NCBI RefSeq assembly: GCF_005239225.2
Contig: NC_133296.1
Coordinates: 744,001-808,000, forward strand
Source: Populus alba
Taxonomy: Eukaryota; Streptophyta; Magnoliopsida; Malpighiales; Salicaceae
Length of the DNA: 64,000 nucleotides
Reading direction: 5' to 3'
Position 1 is the first letter of the stretch. Each line of letters starts with the position of its first letter. The notes beneath the pieces are model-generated. The model made no database searches. It was not told where the DNA came from and saw only the letters and a program-made list of their open reading frames with translations. Shown piece after piece: positions 24,798 to 38,263 of the stretch. Position numbers and translations under genes: made by a program.

Positions 24798-27439
24798 GAG
24801 AGGATAAAGAAGAAGGATGCATTTTATAATTTTAGCAAATTCACACATGAGAATTGTTTTATGTATATTTCATTTTCATTTCCTTTTGAGGATAGCGACC
24901 CACATTTCACCTTTAAAATACAGTTCAGGTATATGTAATCAAACCCAACCTCATACATTAGATAATAAGGTAATTGAGTTGGCCCCATTCAAAAAAAATA
25001 TCATTTTATTTTTTTAAAAAATTCAAACCAGATTAATTGATAATGTTACAAGTTAGTTCGGTTAAACTAGATTAATTTAATATATTTGGGTAGATTTTTC
25101 ATGTCAGAACAACTAAGGTTTAATAATTGTGATTAAATAAGAAGGGGAGAAAAAATACCATTCACCTACCTTCTTGCAGGACCTTTGAGAGTATATAAAA
25201 AAATACAACAAATTTGCAATCGTTTGATAAACTCAATAAATGTATTTTTTTTTTTATCTTCAGTTTATTTTTTTAATCCTTTATTCTATTTTCCATGCAT
25301 AAGTGGCTTGCCATGATTGGCTTATCCCAGATGACAAATCACCAAGGACCTGTCAAGACAATTATGTGTCGTCACCAACTGAATTTTTTTAATTACATAT
25401 AATCTGTCGTTGACATTAGGTTAAAAAAAGAAGGATGATTAATTTAATAATTAATTCAAAGTAGATGTTGGGTCCAACAGTGAGGCAGGTGGTTTGTATT
25501 TAGCCACGTGGCCGGTTAGAAATACTAGGAGCACAAAGACTTGTATTAACAATCCAAGTTATCTCATTATCCTGAGTACATAAATTTTGTTAAATAATAT
25601 TTATATAATTTTATTTATTAAAAATATAATAGTATTCTCAATTTAATCTAAGCACTCATAATATATAAATCATTCAGAATTCTAACTTTATTTTTATGTT
25701 TGATCTTAATTATTTTAACAAATTTATCATCTCAAAATTATAAAAAAAAGACCACAAAGATAAATAAAATTGTTTTAAAATGATATAAATACATTCTAAA
25801 ACTATTTTCAAGATAAATTTACTTCATGTCTCTACTTTTTTGTTCATTTAAATATAATTATGTTATTTTTATATTTTTATAATAACAATAATAACCGTGA
25901 TTAATTTCAATGTATAAAGAAGTGTGTTTCCCTGGTGTGAGTGAGGCCCACTACATGCTTATCAACTACATGAACTAGTATTCTAACCGGGAAGCGGTTT
26001 CTATGCAATCTAAGATACATATTTTTTTAAATTTGGAGGAAGATATCTAGAAAACTTGAACTCCACATCTGTTATTTCCTTAGTTATTTATTTATTTTTT
26101 TGGCCTTGATGCACAGCCTGCTAGGTTTAGTGCCATGGAGGCTTGTGTTCTTGACCAAGTACACACAAACCCAGGAAGGGATAAAAAAAATAATGCATCG
26201 GATGCATAATTTCAACGTGGCATCTGGATCAGCATGGAAATAACAACGTAATTATTGTGTGGTTAATTAAGGGTAATTTTGTTTTTAAAAATAACATGGG
26301 TGAAGAGGGTGCGTGCAGGCTAATAATTATAAAAAAGTTATTTTAATATATTTTTAAATAAAAAATAATTTCTATTACAATGTTAAAGGTAGCTAATAAT
26401 TAATACTAGAAATTCTTGGTATCGTAATTAATACTTTCCTGCAAGTATCCAAATTGTCAAGCTCAAGTGGTATTTAAAGAAGGGCATTGAGCCATTATGA
26501 GCAAATTAAAAGAGGAGCTACCTCAAGATATTTTGTCAACTTATATCACTCTCAAATTTAATAAGCTAGATTCTCCAAAATTTTGTTTTATATATATACA
26601 CACACAGTCTTAACAATCCCATATACTATTATAAAAAAAAAAAAGTTCAATGAACGGGTAATTTCTCCTTTATTTCATAAGAAAATCAAAACTATCGATT
26701 TTAAAATATTTGATTATTGTTTTTGAATAAAAAAGACGAAGATAGTTGAGATAAAAAAATATATTTTATTGATTTTAAAAATAAATAAATTCACTTCAAA
26801 ACTATAAAAGAAGAATTTATTTTTATATTATCCATTCTGTTCAACCACACAAGTTTATATACTTTTTATATCTATTTATTTTATCACGAGAAACTAATAA
26901 AATATAATTTTAAGAATATTTTTAAAAAATGAGATAGTAATTTCTAGAAATATTTTGAAATTTTAAACGAGGAAAGAACTAATATGAAGTATATCTACAT
27001 TTCAAACATTAATTCAACAAATTTTTAATAAAAAAGGATGTGTTTGCTTTTCAGCTAAACATGATCCATGAGTAAAACCTATTAAATAAACTCAAGGGTA
27101 AAAAGTTAAATCATCAAGTAAAGGAAAGGAAAACAACATGGAAAATCTTTGCCTTGGAAAACCCAGTGTTCTTTTTGTCATAATTCGAATCATTGATTTT
27201 TATGTTAAAAAAAAAAGGTCAAAATCCATCAACTCCTTAGATTTTTTTTCAATAATTCATCCCTTAGCTCATCCTATACAATAATTTAAATAAAAAATCC
27301 AGCTAAATTATTACAAAAAAATTCCCTATAATTGACCCTACCTCCATTCCTCAACGCTTAAGCCCAAATTATTAATATTCTTCAATATTCCAATTTTCTT
27401 AACCTCCCACAAATATAAAATACAAAATACAAAATACAC

Positions 27440-27447
27440 TATAAAAG
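27440..27447 (+). promoter_or_regulatory. TATA box of the PP2C gene
   Basis: TATAAAAG in the context CACTATAAAAGGGCTGG, the best TATA match upstream of the phosphatase. Transcription would start around 27470, which gives a leader that must lose the sequence before 29041 by splicing to be of normal length. Confidence 0.6.
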
Positions 27448-27469
27448 GGCTGGATGAGAACTGTTACTT

Positions 27470-29117
27470 AACAGAAATTCTATAAATAGAAAAAACAAAA
27501 AGCAAAAAAAAAAAGAAAAAGAAAAAGAGGAATCAAAGTCCTTTACAAGGAAAAAAAAAGGCTTACTACAAAAGCAAAAACAGTGTTTTGTTTTTGTGCT
27601 TGTACGTTGAACAAAAGGATTCTTTCTTTCTCCGTGTCTGTCTTTGTTATCTTCTCCAAAGATAAAAAGAGAGGAGGAGAACATTATTATGGAGTATGGA
27701 CTGTGATTTATCTCTATATCCTCTTTCTCGAATTCTCAGCTCATTTTGTCCCATTTCCTGCATCAACTTCCGGCAGATGATGTCATCTTTCTGACATGTA
27801 CATCATCGCCAGCAGTTCCCTCTTCTCTGCTCTTCTTTAGCATCGAGGTCTTCTACTGTTTTTGTTCGTTCTTTAGTTATGGTTTAAAGGGTTTCTTTTG
27901 GTTTTGAAGAAGGACTCGAACTTCATCATTTTGTGTTTTGTGTGTTTTCATTGCTTTGTTTTGTCATGGATAAAGAGCTTAAAGATGATTTAAGAAGCTT
28001 GAATGAGCTTCTTCTTCTTCTTCTTTTGTTTTCTTTCTTATGAAACGTTTTTATGGGTTTTGTTTGGTTTCTGGGAAAATGTGAGAAAGTTGGGAAAAAA
28101 AAAGATTTTGAATCTTAAGGTTCATATTGTTTTAATCTTTAGTTTGTGTTAGTAATTAACTATATACTTAAATTTTGACATAAGCTGTAAAAATGAGAGA
28201 ATTTATCATTAATATTTCCAGTTAAAATTAAGCAAAGATTTAATCACTATTGCTTAGTAAAAAGTTCAGCTTTTTTTTTTTTCAGATTTAAGAAGCTAGA
28301 TTAATGATGAGTTTATGTTTTCTTTTTATGATTTGCCTTTTCCGTCATTTTCTTGGAAAACTAACAATTCTTTATATCTGTTGCTGAAGAATAAAAAGAG
28401 TAAAAGTGTGATGCCTTTTTCCTTTTGTTTTCTTTGATTCCTGCATATGCCAAATATATAGTTTTGGACATTGAAGTAGCTAGGTCCATGTGAGTGCAAA
28501 TTGATCTTTGTGAAATATTCTCTTAGGATTTTGCTAATGATACAAAATATTAGAAGAGATGAAATTCAAGTTCTACCCTCCTGGTTGAATTTTCTTCGCA
28601 ACACACAAACAGTAATGGAATAACCTGGAAAGTTTAATGACAAGTTGCTTATTAGTTAGGCTTCTTTATTTTTGGTTAATTGTTCTGTTCTTGACTTTTC
28701 TACAAAATTCTAGATGCAAATAGCAATGTTGGGATTAAATGTCAGATTGAGTATTCAATGTGATATACTGATGTGCTTCTGATTCAAGTTTTATTTTCGG
28801 TTTTTAGTGTTATTAAATTGTAAGATTCTTTAGCTTTCTGAGTCAGATAATGTCCTCTTTTTGCTTCACTGACTACTAATTGAATGTGATTTAAGTATCT
28901 AACCACCCTTTTGATTCTCAGCTAAGAATTTTGTGTCAAGAATACTGTAACAGATCTTTCTGATGAATTTTTATAATTTCCTTTCTTTCTCGTGATCCTA
29001 CACGGTTGTATGTGTTATTTTTTTTTTTTTGAATGTTCAGAGTTTCGAATCTACAAAAGGCTAGAGAACCATACCATATTGTGGTCCGTGGTGGCCATTT
29101 GAATTGAAACAAAGGCA
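27470..29117 (+). promoter_or_regulatory. 5' leader of the PP2C gene with uORFs and a probable leader intron
   Basis: A pyrimidine run ending TTCAG at 29040 directly precedes the coding exon's leader, so an intron most likely ends there. The donor lies somewhere between about 27840 and 28110 and is not fixed (GAG/GTCTTC at 27847 is one option). Before it sit three upstream frames: a 65-codon frame 27583-27780, MMSSF at 27777-27794, and the 14-codon frame 27796-27840 (MYIIASSSLFSALL). A CTT microsatellite lies at 28008-28026. The uORFs could dampen translation. Confidence 0.5.
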
Positions 29118-30666
29118 ATGGGGCATTTTTCGTCAATGTTCAATGGATTGGCAAAGTCATTTACAATAAGAAAAGTGAAGAGTAATGGGAGTGGTGATGG
29201 AAGAGAAGCCGCAGAGGCAATGGCAAAAGATGCAAAGAAGAATGAAATGATCTTAAGATCATCTGGCTGTGTAAATGTTGATGGATCGAAAAATTTTGCT
29301 TCAGTTTTCTCAAGGAGAGGCGAGAAAGGAGTGAATCAAGATTGCTGCATTGTATGGGAGGTAAGCATGGAGCATTGGCAATAATGTATTCTTTAAATGT
29401 GATTCAAGTGTGTTATAATGTCGTCTCTGTTTGTTTGGTAGGAATTTGGGTGTCAAGCAGACATGGCATTTTGTGGGATATTTGATGGCCATGGTCAATG
29501 GGGCCATTTTGTGGCGAAGAAAGTCCGAGAATCGATGGCTACATCTCTTCTGTGTAATTGGCAGGAGGCTCTTGCTCAATGTTCACTTGATCCAGATATT
29601 GACTTGGAATCGGATAAAAAGCATCAAAGATTCAATATGTGGAAACATTCCTACCTAAAAACTTGTGCTGTTGTTGATCAAGAGCTAGAGCAACATCGGA
29701 AAATAGATTCATTCTATAGTGGAACAACTGCCCTGACAATTGTTAGACAGGTAAATCAAGTTCCTGATTCCTTTTGAGTCTTTTTTTATGCAATGCTTAT
29801 TAACTCTATACTCTCATTTTGGTTTGCCTTTGTATGTAACAAATAACGGGGAGAAGCTACCTGGAAAAGATCTCCTTATAGCTCAAGATTATGCTAGGAT
29901 GCCATTACTAGGTGTCTGACCATGTTTTTTTTCCAGGGTGACCACATTTTCGTAGCAAATGTTGGCGACTCGCGCGCCGTATTGGCTACAACAGCAGATG
30001 ATGGAAGCTTGGTACAGGTTCAGCTTACTGTAGATTTCAAGCCTAATTTACCCCGTAAGTTCCTCTCCATCATTCTGTCCAGCAAGGCAATATGAACAAG
30101 TCATTCTTACAGTAATGTTCGTCTTGACTGCAGAGGAGACTGAACGGATACTTCAGTGCAGGGGACGTGTATTCTGTCTAGATGATGAGCCAGGTGTGCA
30201 CAGAGTTTGGCAGCCAGATGCAGAATCACCCGGACTGGCAATGTCCAGAGCCTTCGGCGATTACTGTGTAAAGAATTTCGGGCTTATCTCCGTGCCTGAA
30301 GTTACACAAAGGCATCTAACTAGCGAAGATCAATTTGTTATCCTGGCAACTGATGGGGTATGGGAAATTAGTTTTCAATATCTAACGTCCAAAATCTTAA
30401 TCAAACATATAAAGAACCATAACAAGATTGTTATTCTTGCTGTCATTCTTTAGGTATGGGATGTAATCTCCAATCAAGAAGCAGTACAAATTGTGTCGTC
30501 GACACCAGATAGGGCAAAGGCAGCCAAGCGTCTAGTTCAGTCTGCTGTCCATGCTTGGAAACGCAAAAGGAAAGGGATTGCCATGGATGATATATCAGCC
30601 ATTTGCCTCTTCTTTCACTCCTCCCCCCAATCTCAACAAGTCCATGCTGTTAGTACACCAAAATAG
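29118..30666 (+). CDS. Protein phosphatase 2C, clade E (EGR-like)
   Basis: Mg/Mn-dependent Ser/Thr phosphatase of 368 residues. Exons are 29118-29360, 29442-29750, 29937-30054, 30134-30357 and 30454-30666 (sum 1107 nt). Metal-site motifs are visible: GVNQD (Asp75), FDGHG (Asp96), ANVGDSRAVL, SRAFGDY, ATDGVWD (Asp297) and MDDIS. SGTTALTIVRQ is also typical. The N-terminus MGHFSSMFNG has Gly2 and Ser residues suited to N-myristoylation, so plasma-membrane attachment is likely, as reported for the Arabidopsis EGR (E-clade growth-regulating) phosphatases, which share this N-terminus and the DEPGVHRVWQPDAESPGLAM segment. The start is fixed by that conserved N-terminus. The assignment to EGR1/EGR2 rather than another clade-E member is by resemblance only. 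It is convergent with the PLD zeta gene. Confidence 0.95.
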
Positions 30667-32270
30667 CGAATCATAAAATGTAAATGAGCAAGGTTGTTGT
30701 AGCTTCTCCTTGATGTTCATTTACTCGAGACATTTCAATTTAGTTGATTAGAAAAGGTGTTTATCGCCCCCTAGCTTTTTTCTTAAAATGAAGATACTCG
30801 AAATCCCGACTTTTTGATGCTAGTTGAACTACAACTCATCGACTTCTTTAGCTACTTGGTGACATGAAGAATCTAGTAAGAGATGAAGTCGAGGTGTAAT
30901 CGAAAATCAGACTAGATTTGAAACAATTTGATGCTACAACAGCCAGCTACTTCAGTTTGTATACATTGGTCAAGAATTTCTCCGAGGGACAAATCCCATT
31001 GAGCACAACTTGCATCTGCTTCAAAATCAGAAACGACGAAACCAAGTTTCTTCTAATGGGCCTATACTATTAGCAGATCAGTGAATTTTTTAAACAGGCC
31101 TTTGAGGAAAATGCCCCCCCATAAATTTATCATGACCCAGTTTTTTTTTTATTTATATATATAAAAGCTTGAAATAAAGTTTTTTTAAATTCAATCCGTC
31201 AAACTTATCCTTCATTATATACCGAGTTAAGTTTAATAAAAGTACCAAGTTTTCATGAAAACCTAATATGATTCGATCCAAAAGAAAAAAATAAAATTCT
31301 CTCTTTGTTTTTTTCTTTATTTTTTGTTAAATAATAGTTATTATTTGGAGTAATATAAAATTTCTTGTTTTGAAATAAAAAACTTAATTCAGTAAGGAGA
31401 CATGGGAAATTTTAAGTGAAGGCTGGATTTATCTGATCCAAAAGAAATTTTATTTTCGTATTTGGATATTTTGGTTTATTTTTTTCGTTTTGTTGATATA
31501 ATTTTCAATTATCTCTTGCTTTATACTTGGTTAGAATTCTAAAATCAGTGACTTACACTATATAAGAACAATTGATTCCATCGCTTCATAATTTTTCTAA
31601 ATATTTTCAGCTTTCAAATTATCAAACATAAAATTGATGATAGAAGAGACGCAGATCATGCAAATAGAGATAACATCTCTTCTATATTTTAATTTTTATG
31701 TGTTAAAATTACATAAAATTTCTATGCAAACCTCTGCAAATTTCACAGATTTTGATGATGGGAAGATCGATCCTCGGCCCAAACCCCTTGGATATAGGTT
31801 AGATAAACCTCAGACATGCAAGTTATTAGCTCAACGTGACTGCCGGTTAAAACATGACTCGAAGGGAACCATCCATGTGTTAAAATATGGGATTTTCATT
31901 TGGAGTTCTAGTTAGGTTCAAATTATAGAAATGGTGGGATGCGATTTGAGGAGGCCGGAGATCGAGAGCTAATCCTTTTAACAGGCCGGGGCTGATCGGA
32001 CCTCCCATATAATACTTTTGAGAATGAATCATACTTAACGGTTAACGCTACTGGACTCCATATATTTTGTCTTCGTGTTCCTGTTCATATTATTAATGTT
32101 ATATAATAATATGGAAAATCATATAAATCAAATCCAAATATGCTTATTAGACAAATCCCTCACAACAAATGTTTTAATCCTTACATCTTGTTAGTTTAAT
32201 CAGTTCTTTTGTTAATGCTTTAATTTGCTGTTAATCCTATCTTCTCGTCTTCTACTTTCCTACTTGATAA
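30667..32270. other. Convergent intergenic region
   Basis: Lies between the ends of the PP2C (+) and PLD zeta (-) genes and holds both 3' UTRs. A 93-codon frame at 31634-31915 has no recognisable motif. At about 31930-32010 a GC-rich segment carries GGCCGG twice. No gene is supported. Confidence 0.5.
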
Positions 32271-35200
32271 TTAATGAAATACTTGCGGGGATGCATAAAA
32301 TTCTCCCTCATTGAATACTGGTCTTAAATCTTCTTGACACATCATGAAGTCCAATGGAAAGGAAACAAGATGGCCCTTTACTAATTTCAGTCTTTCGATT
32401 GGGTCCATCATCTTAATCTCTCCATTTTCATTGTGTTCTATCTTCTCAGGAGCTATTCCTAAGTCAATGGTTGTGTGACCAAGTTTTTCCTTCCAGTGGT
32501 TCATGCTTTGTCTGAGAGCAGCTCTGCATTGGATGGAAACGTACAAGCTATGTGTGTTAGGACATTGTATGGAACTAAACAAAGAGGGGAAGACAGCGAC
32601 GTTTCATGTTTAATTACCTCGAGTGGATATGATCATTAGGAAGACAAGCAAAGACATCCTGGTAAATCTTTGAATTTTCCTGTCCGAAATTAGAGCATTT
32701 CGATTACGTGCCGTAGCAGCAAAGAAAAGGAAGATAAGAAAGAAATAACGTAAATGACAATGATCAATACTTTTTTCGGCAGATTTATTAAGCATAAATT
32801 TCCACTCACCTTTGCCGTTTCCAACCATAAATCTCTATATGTCGTCTCTGCTACAGGATCACTGATTTTATCTATCTGAAGCAAGCAAGAATATATAGTT
32901 TCTGTTATTGATTGCAATAAAATGATCAGGAGTTCAGGACACTATGCCGGTTAAATTCAATTTAAAATCAGGTCTGAAAGAACCTCTTTTATGAGAAGCC
33001 TTGTACAAACAAGGGCGTGCATAGTCAAACTGTTCATGTGGATCAACTTTACTGTTACTAACCTCTCCTAAAGAAAGACCAAGATGCTCAGACCACAGCG
33101 AGCGCCGCAGGCTATAAGCAAATTTTCCAGCTTTCCAAGTTTCCCCGTTCATTGATGATTCAACAAACTCCTTGTCTTCAGTAACTATCCCAATCTGAAA
33201 CAATGGTTTTAGTCAACTGATCAGGAAGCATAGCAACTTGAATCAATATGTCATTTTCCAAGTTACGAGGAAACTGCTATGTGCCTTAATATACAGCAAC
33301 CAACAAGCAATACCTCAGAGTCTCTCGATCCAAGCAAACTCCTATCATTGATGTTAGATGATCCGATATACGCAATCCTGTCATCTACTATCATAACTTT
33401 GCTATGCACGTAAACCTGTACGCAAAATGATCAATTAGAGGGATGAAAAAAATGTAATATATTAGACAAGTGATGGAAAAAAAATACCTGACTTGTGACC
33501 AACGGACCTCCCACAAAAAGTCTACCATACGTCCTCAGACCATAAAAAGAAATGTAATCATGTGTTTTAGGGCCAAGCAATGTGTTAAGATTGTACAGAA
33601 TTGAAGTCTTCTTCCAGGAGATGGTACGATACTGCCAATGCATGATGGCTCTAACAGTTGCTGCACCACCATCATCCACACCTCCCTGGAAATGAATTAT
33701 CCAGCTCATGACGAAGGCCAAGTATTCAATGCTTAAAATTAGAATTTAAAAACATTACCAAGAGTTTTACCTGGAAACCTGGTGAGAGTGGTATGACAAT
33801 GATGACTCGAAAGCACTTATTTTCTTTGTAAGCTTGAATAACACGTTTGTATATTGCATCCAAAACACGATTCTGGATAATCTCATCTCCACAAAGTCCT
33901 GATATGAAAAATTGATTCTGCAAATCAAGCAATCAACAGAAATAGCAATATAAAGCCTCTGCAATATAAGTATCAGGAAATTTATACAAGACCAGAAGGA
34001 AAAATAATGGTCAATCTTAAAGTTTAAATACCTCTATGTAGATAAAATGTTCGGCTTTTTCAATGAGAGAACAGTAAGCATTGTGGATGCTTTCTTCATG
34101 CTGACTGGCTCCTGTTGACCACTGACTGACACTTCTGATAACCTGCAGATGACATGGTTGCTCACACTTAGAGGAAATAAATAAAATTTTACAGTTAAGA
34201 TATGAGAAGGCAGTCACAAATGTAGATCTTGATAAAAGAACAAGATCATGTAATATGTTATGAGAAAATATGATGAACTTCAAAGGTTGTAATCTAACCT
34301 GACAACGACATGAGACACGTGGTCCAACTTGTCCACATTCGCTGGCAGAAACATCAGGAACATCTTTTTCAGATGTGTCTGATGACCGATCTGAAATCTG
34401 CATTATGCTTTCAAGATCCACAAAATCATGTTCATCAACAGGATTTTTCACTGGTGTGTCTTGAGCGAAATTTCCATCCTTGGATTTCTGCAAAGCGAAT
34501 GAAAAACTATCGCAGTGCCAAGCTGATTGATCAAGACGATCGTTATCCATGTTTTTGGCAGTTAACTCGTGATTAACACCATTAACAACTGTTGCATCAG
34601 CTTCCTGAGGTAAAAGCAAAGGGATATCTCGGATTGGAGATACTGAGGCAAAGTAATCTATTCTGCTGATGTCTTTCTGGTTTCCTTCTCCATTCTTGCT
34701 TTCAATATCTATACTTCTTCCCATGTAATGAGGAAGGACCATGTGGTGGCGAGGCATCAGTAGTGGAATTGTTTGCTCATTTGGTGCTTTGCTTCTCTAA
34801 GAAGAGATCAAACATATAAGAAACTAAACTTTCTGAGTGTCAGTGTAGAAAGATGACACAAGAGGTAGGAATCATGAAGTTAACCTTAGCATGGTTCCAG
34901 CGTTGAACAAAGTGCCTAGCAATGTCACGGCAAGGCGGTCCCCAGAGAGAACAATGGACATCATGCCATGGCATTCGAGGATATTTTCTACGGTCCAGTT
35001 CATCCTTCATGACGTCTTCCCAAGAATTTGGTTCTGATTCTCTAGCCAAGCAATGTTGTGGAAATATTAGAACAAAATTTTGTAAACAAGCCTCCACACT
35101 ACCATATCTATTACATATGACGATGCTAATCTGTCCCTAATTCTCCCTCAGTCATCACATATGAGCTGGTAAAATATTGCATGATTCAAGAAACATAATA

Positions 35201-38200
35201 GCACCGAAAATGTTGCTGAACCATAGCTGTTATTTCAATTTAATTTTCTGAAGAAAGGAAAAATACCTTGGATTATAGTAGTCCTTTCCAGGCCATATGT
35301 CAGCAGAACAATCACCTACTCTATGTTCGATAGTGTCATAACGGCCAAAGCATAAATCTAATCCTCCAATAAAGCAAATCTGGTAGTCGACGATCACTAG
35401 TTTTTCATGGTGTGACCTGCATGTGACATGATTGATCAATGAGCAAACGCAAGCAATCAAATTAAACGATGTACTTCACATGAATATCGACATGAGATTT
35501 TCTAATTCTTCCATTTTCTCTTGATAACTCTAATCCAAACACAAAATAAATAAAATTTCATACAGAACTTTATCAGCAAATCACATACCATGAGTAGACA
35601 CCAGTTGAGAAATGATCAGGATGGCGCAGAACCCTCAAATTCTCATGAATGTTAAGAAGCCTTTTCTTGCTGTACATACTGTTGATTTTCAAAGCAATAG
35701 AAACCTCCTTGTAGAGAAGGATATAAATCTGCAGGGTCATTCAACTTCAAAGTTAAAACCAACACTGTTTCATTGCAGAATGCAAAAGGTAATAATCAGA
35801 GGATAATAATTCTGAAGTTTGATGATAATTATTTTCTTACGCACCTGAACCCCTTCCTTAGCTTTAGCTTCTAGCAAGGAATCAAGCCGGGAGCTAGCAT
35901 GATCTTGGAAAGGCCTTCTTAGATACAGCTCAGGGCAAAGCCACCAGCCTGTGATAAATATCTGCATATAAATTTTGATCAACAAACTCATGACAAATGT
36001 TGAACTTAATATGTCAAATGCACAGAAAGAAATGAACCTCTGATCTTGCATTCTCTATTGCAGAAGCAATTGCTTCAAAAGCTGCATGCCCATCCACAAA
36101 CCACTGAGCTTGACTCCCATCTTCAGCTAAACCCCTTGGAGGAGCATAGGAACCATAGCGGTGAGAATGACACCACCCCTCACTTGTCCTTAAACCAGCA
36201 TCTTCGATTGCAGCAATCCATTCTTTAACTTTACTACCACTTTTGCTTCTCAGGTTTATGCTCCGATTTCCGGCAGAAACCTTTCATGTTCCACGATTTG
36301 TTGGTAAATGTAACAAAAATTGCATAAACCTTACGTTAGTATCACATGGTTGCTTGGACAAAATTTTAAAGATAAAACTGCTTACCTTAAATGCATAATA
36401 CAGAGGATTGCGTTCCTTTATCTGGCTTGCTAAATATACTTGGTTTCCTCCTTTGTCATTTGAGTTTGGCAGAACATCAAAAACAAGAATATCTATGATT
36501 TTTGCGTTGAAAGGATCTTCCAAAAAGGCCAAAAACCCAGGTTTCAAAACAGCCCACACCTTCTGCCAGTTGTTGTCACAGAAACCGAACCATTGGCAGG
36601 GCAAACATGTTATATCAGTATCATCCTTGGAGATTTTTGAAAGATTATTTGCCATAATGTAACCTTCTTTCAGCTTTGGACCATATTCCCTCGAGAAGGA
36701 CAACTTAGAGACCTCCAAAAATTTGCAGACCTACGTCAAAAAGGATGGCATGAATAGATGAACAAGAAAGCATTGACAAGTAGAAGAGAAGTATCTCGAC
36801 ATAAGGATCAAACGGATGCAGATTATTTCTCCGATTCCAACTTAATTAGAGTCCAGTCTATTCATGTATAGCAATGAAGGAAAAACCAAGTGGATTCAAA
36901 TTGTCTTACCACTGGAGAATTTACGATATCCAAGTTTCCTAGGAAATGATTCAAATAATTCTGCATTGCCACCTTTGCTCTGTCTGAAATACCCTGCTGC
37001 CCTCCTAGTGCCGGACGAAGAAATGACAAAGCAGCAATGGATGGGACATCTCTGCATTATAAAACCACGTCAACTACAACGTATACTAGATGCAGTTGCA
37101 TGTAACTACCAATTGAACAAAGTTATCACCTGTTTCTAACACTTTCTTCTTGATGATGAACTGGAACAGCACCGTCATCCGGTTCATCAGCATCTTGCAT
37201 GACTGCCACGTGATCTACTATTCCTAAACTGTGGAGCCATTCTTTAACCTTTCAAAGAAAAAATATATAAAGATGAAATCGAAAATGCATTAAACAAGAT
37301 AATTAAACAGTGCAAAAAACAGAACAAGCCTAAAGGTGATAGAAATGCCATCTATTGGAATAGAAAATGGCTTATTGCATTCTACCAAACCTGCTCTTGT
37401 TTCTCATGAAGTTCCTCGATAAGTGCACGCTTCTTCAAAGCAAAATGTAAGTAGAGAACTTGTGATGCTTTCTTCAGTAACTGCCACTTGAACTGTTAAC
37501 AAAAACATTATCGTCAGCCTCATTTTTTGCGGATTCATTCAATTGATTTTGGGAGAATCCAAGCACTACAATAAATTTAGCATTCCTTGAACAACCTCAG
37601 CCTTGATTATGAGATATAAAATTCTAGTGAATCCCTTGGTCCTGGTCTGGATAACCAATTGATCATTAATCTAGTGCTGTTCTAGACCAAATTTTGTCCT
37701 CCCTATTCCATTGAAAAAGACCTGTCATCCTCCTGCACTACTCAAACCAACCACCTTGTTCCTTCTCATCAAATTCCACACAACCAGCTATTATTTTAGC
37801 AAGAAAAACAGCTCTGGAAATTTGATTGTCTTCTATATTGCATGGTCATGTCAGTGGCAACTGTCCATGGCAATATTCCTCAATAAACAACTGCTCATCC
37901 TTTCCAATTCCAACTACCGACAACATTTAACCAAATAGAATATATATAAGGTATTCACCAACCACAATTTAAAACAAGAAGACTGCCCTGCAAAAGAAAG
38001 AAAGGGAGAAGGGGAGAGAGATAGAGAGAGTTGCATGCCTGTTTGTATTGTAATTCAATGGTGTAAGACAGAAGCATGGGGCTAAAATCTCCAGCAGTAT
38101 CAGGTCTTGAGACAGAAACAATGGTTGCTTTTGGCAATTCATCAAAAATCCAACCTGGTTCAGGGAATTGCCTGAATGAATAAGATGGATGCAAATTTGC

Positions 38201-38263
38201 AAGGACATTATCAGAATGCATAGTTCCTGCTGCTAACAGTGGCTCTGTTGTTGTTGTTGGCAT
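32271..38263 (-). CDS. PLDZETA1: Phospholipase D zeta (PX-PH-PLD)
   Basis: Hydrolyses phosphatidylcholine to phosphatidic acid. Plant zeta-type enzymes carry PX and PH domains instead of C2 and act in membrane trafficking, auxin response and phosphate-starvation lipid remodelling. Nineteen exons: 38263-38039, 37492-37391, 37248-37130, 37051-36910, 36730-36386, 36280-36038, 35961-35845, 35728-35589, 35416-35267, 35041-34885, 34796-34299, 34142-34032, 33917-33771, 33685-33488, 33415-33314, 33194-33063, 32875-32810, 32679-32618, 32523-32271. They sum to 3309 nt, 1102 residues, about the family length. The PX region occupies the first 200 residues, then PH ([20 protein letters not shown]). Both catalytic HKD motifs are intact: His480-Lys482-Asp487 and His902-Lys904-Asp909. 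The C-terminus YASPQVFH is the family ending. Intron 1 uses a GC donor. Zeta1 versus zeta2 is by resemblance. No breaks were seen. Confidence 0.96.

Larger units (their letters stand above)
20470..27430. other. Gene-poor AT-rich spacer
   Basis: About 7 kb without a gene I can support. It contains MITE-like copies (21493-21680, 22650-22845, about 23305-23530), an ATT microsatellite (22929-22947), a GC-richer unexplained block at 23600-23880, a TATA-like motif with a short ORF and poly-A at about 24590-24797, and otherwise AT-rich DNA. Open frames such as the minus-strand one at 20740-20991 carry no recognisable motif. Confidence 0.5.

Noticed and set aside
31634..31915. 93-codon ORF between the PP2C and PLD zeta genes
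   Set aside because: No recognisable motif, in a 3'-flank region; treated as chance.
36910..37051. Apparent one-base frameshift in PLD zeta exon 4
   Set aside because: It came from miscounting an A triplet at 37021-37023. On recount the exon is 142 bp and all 19 exons join in frame.
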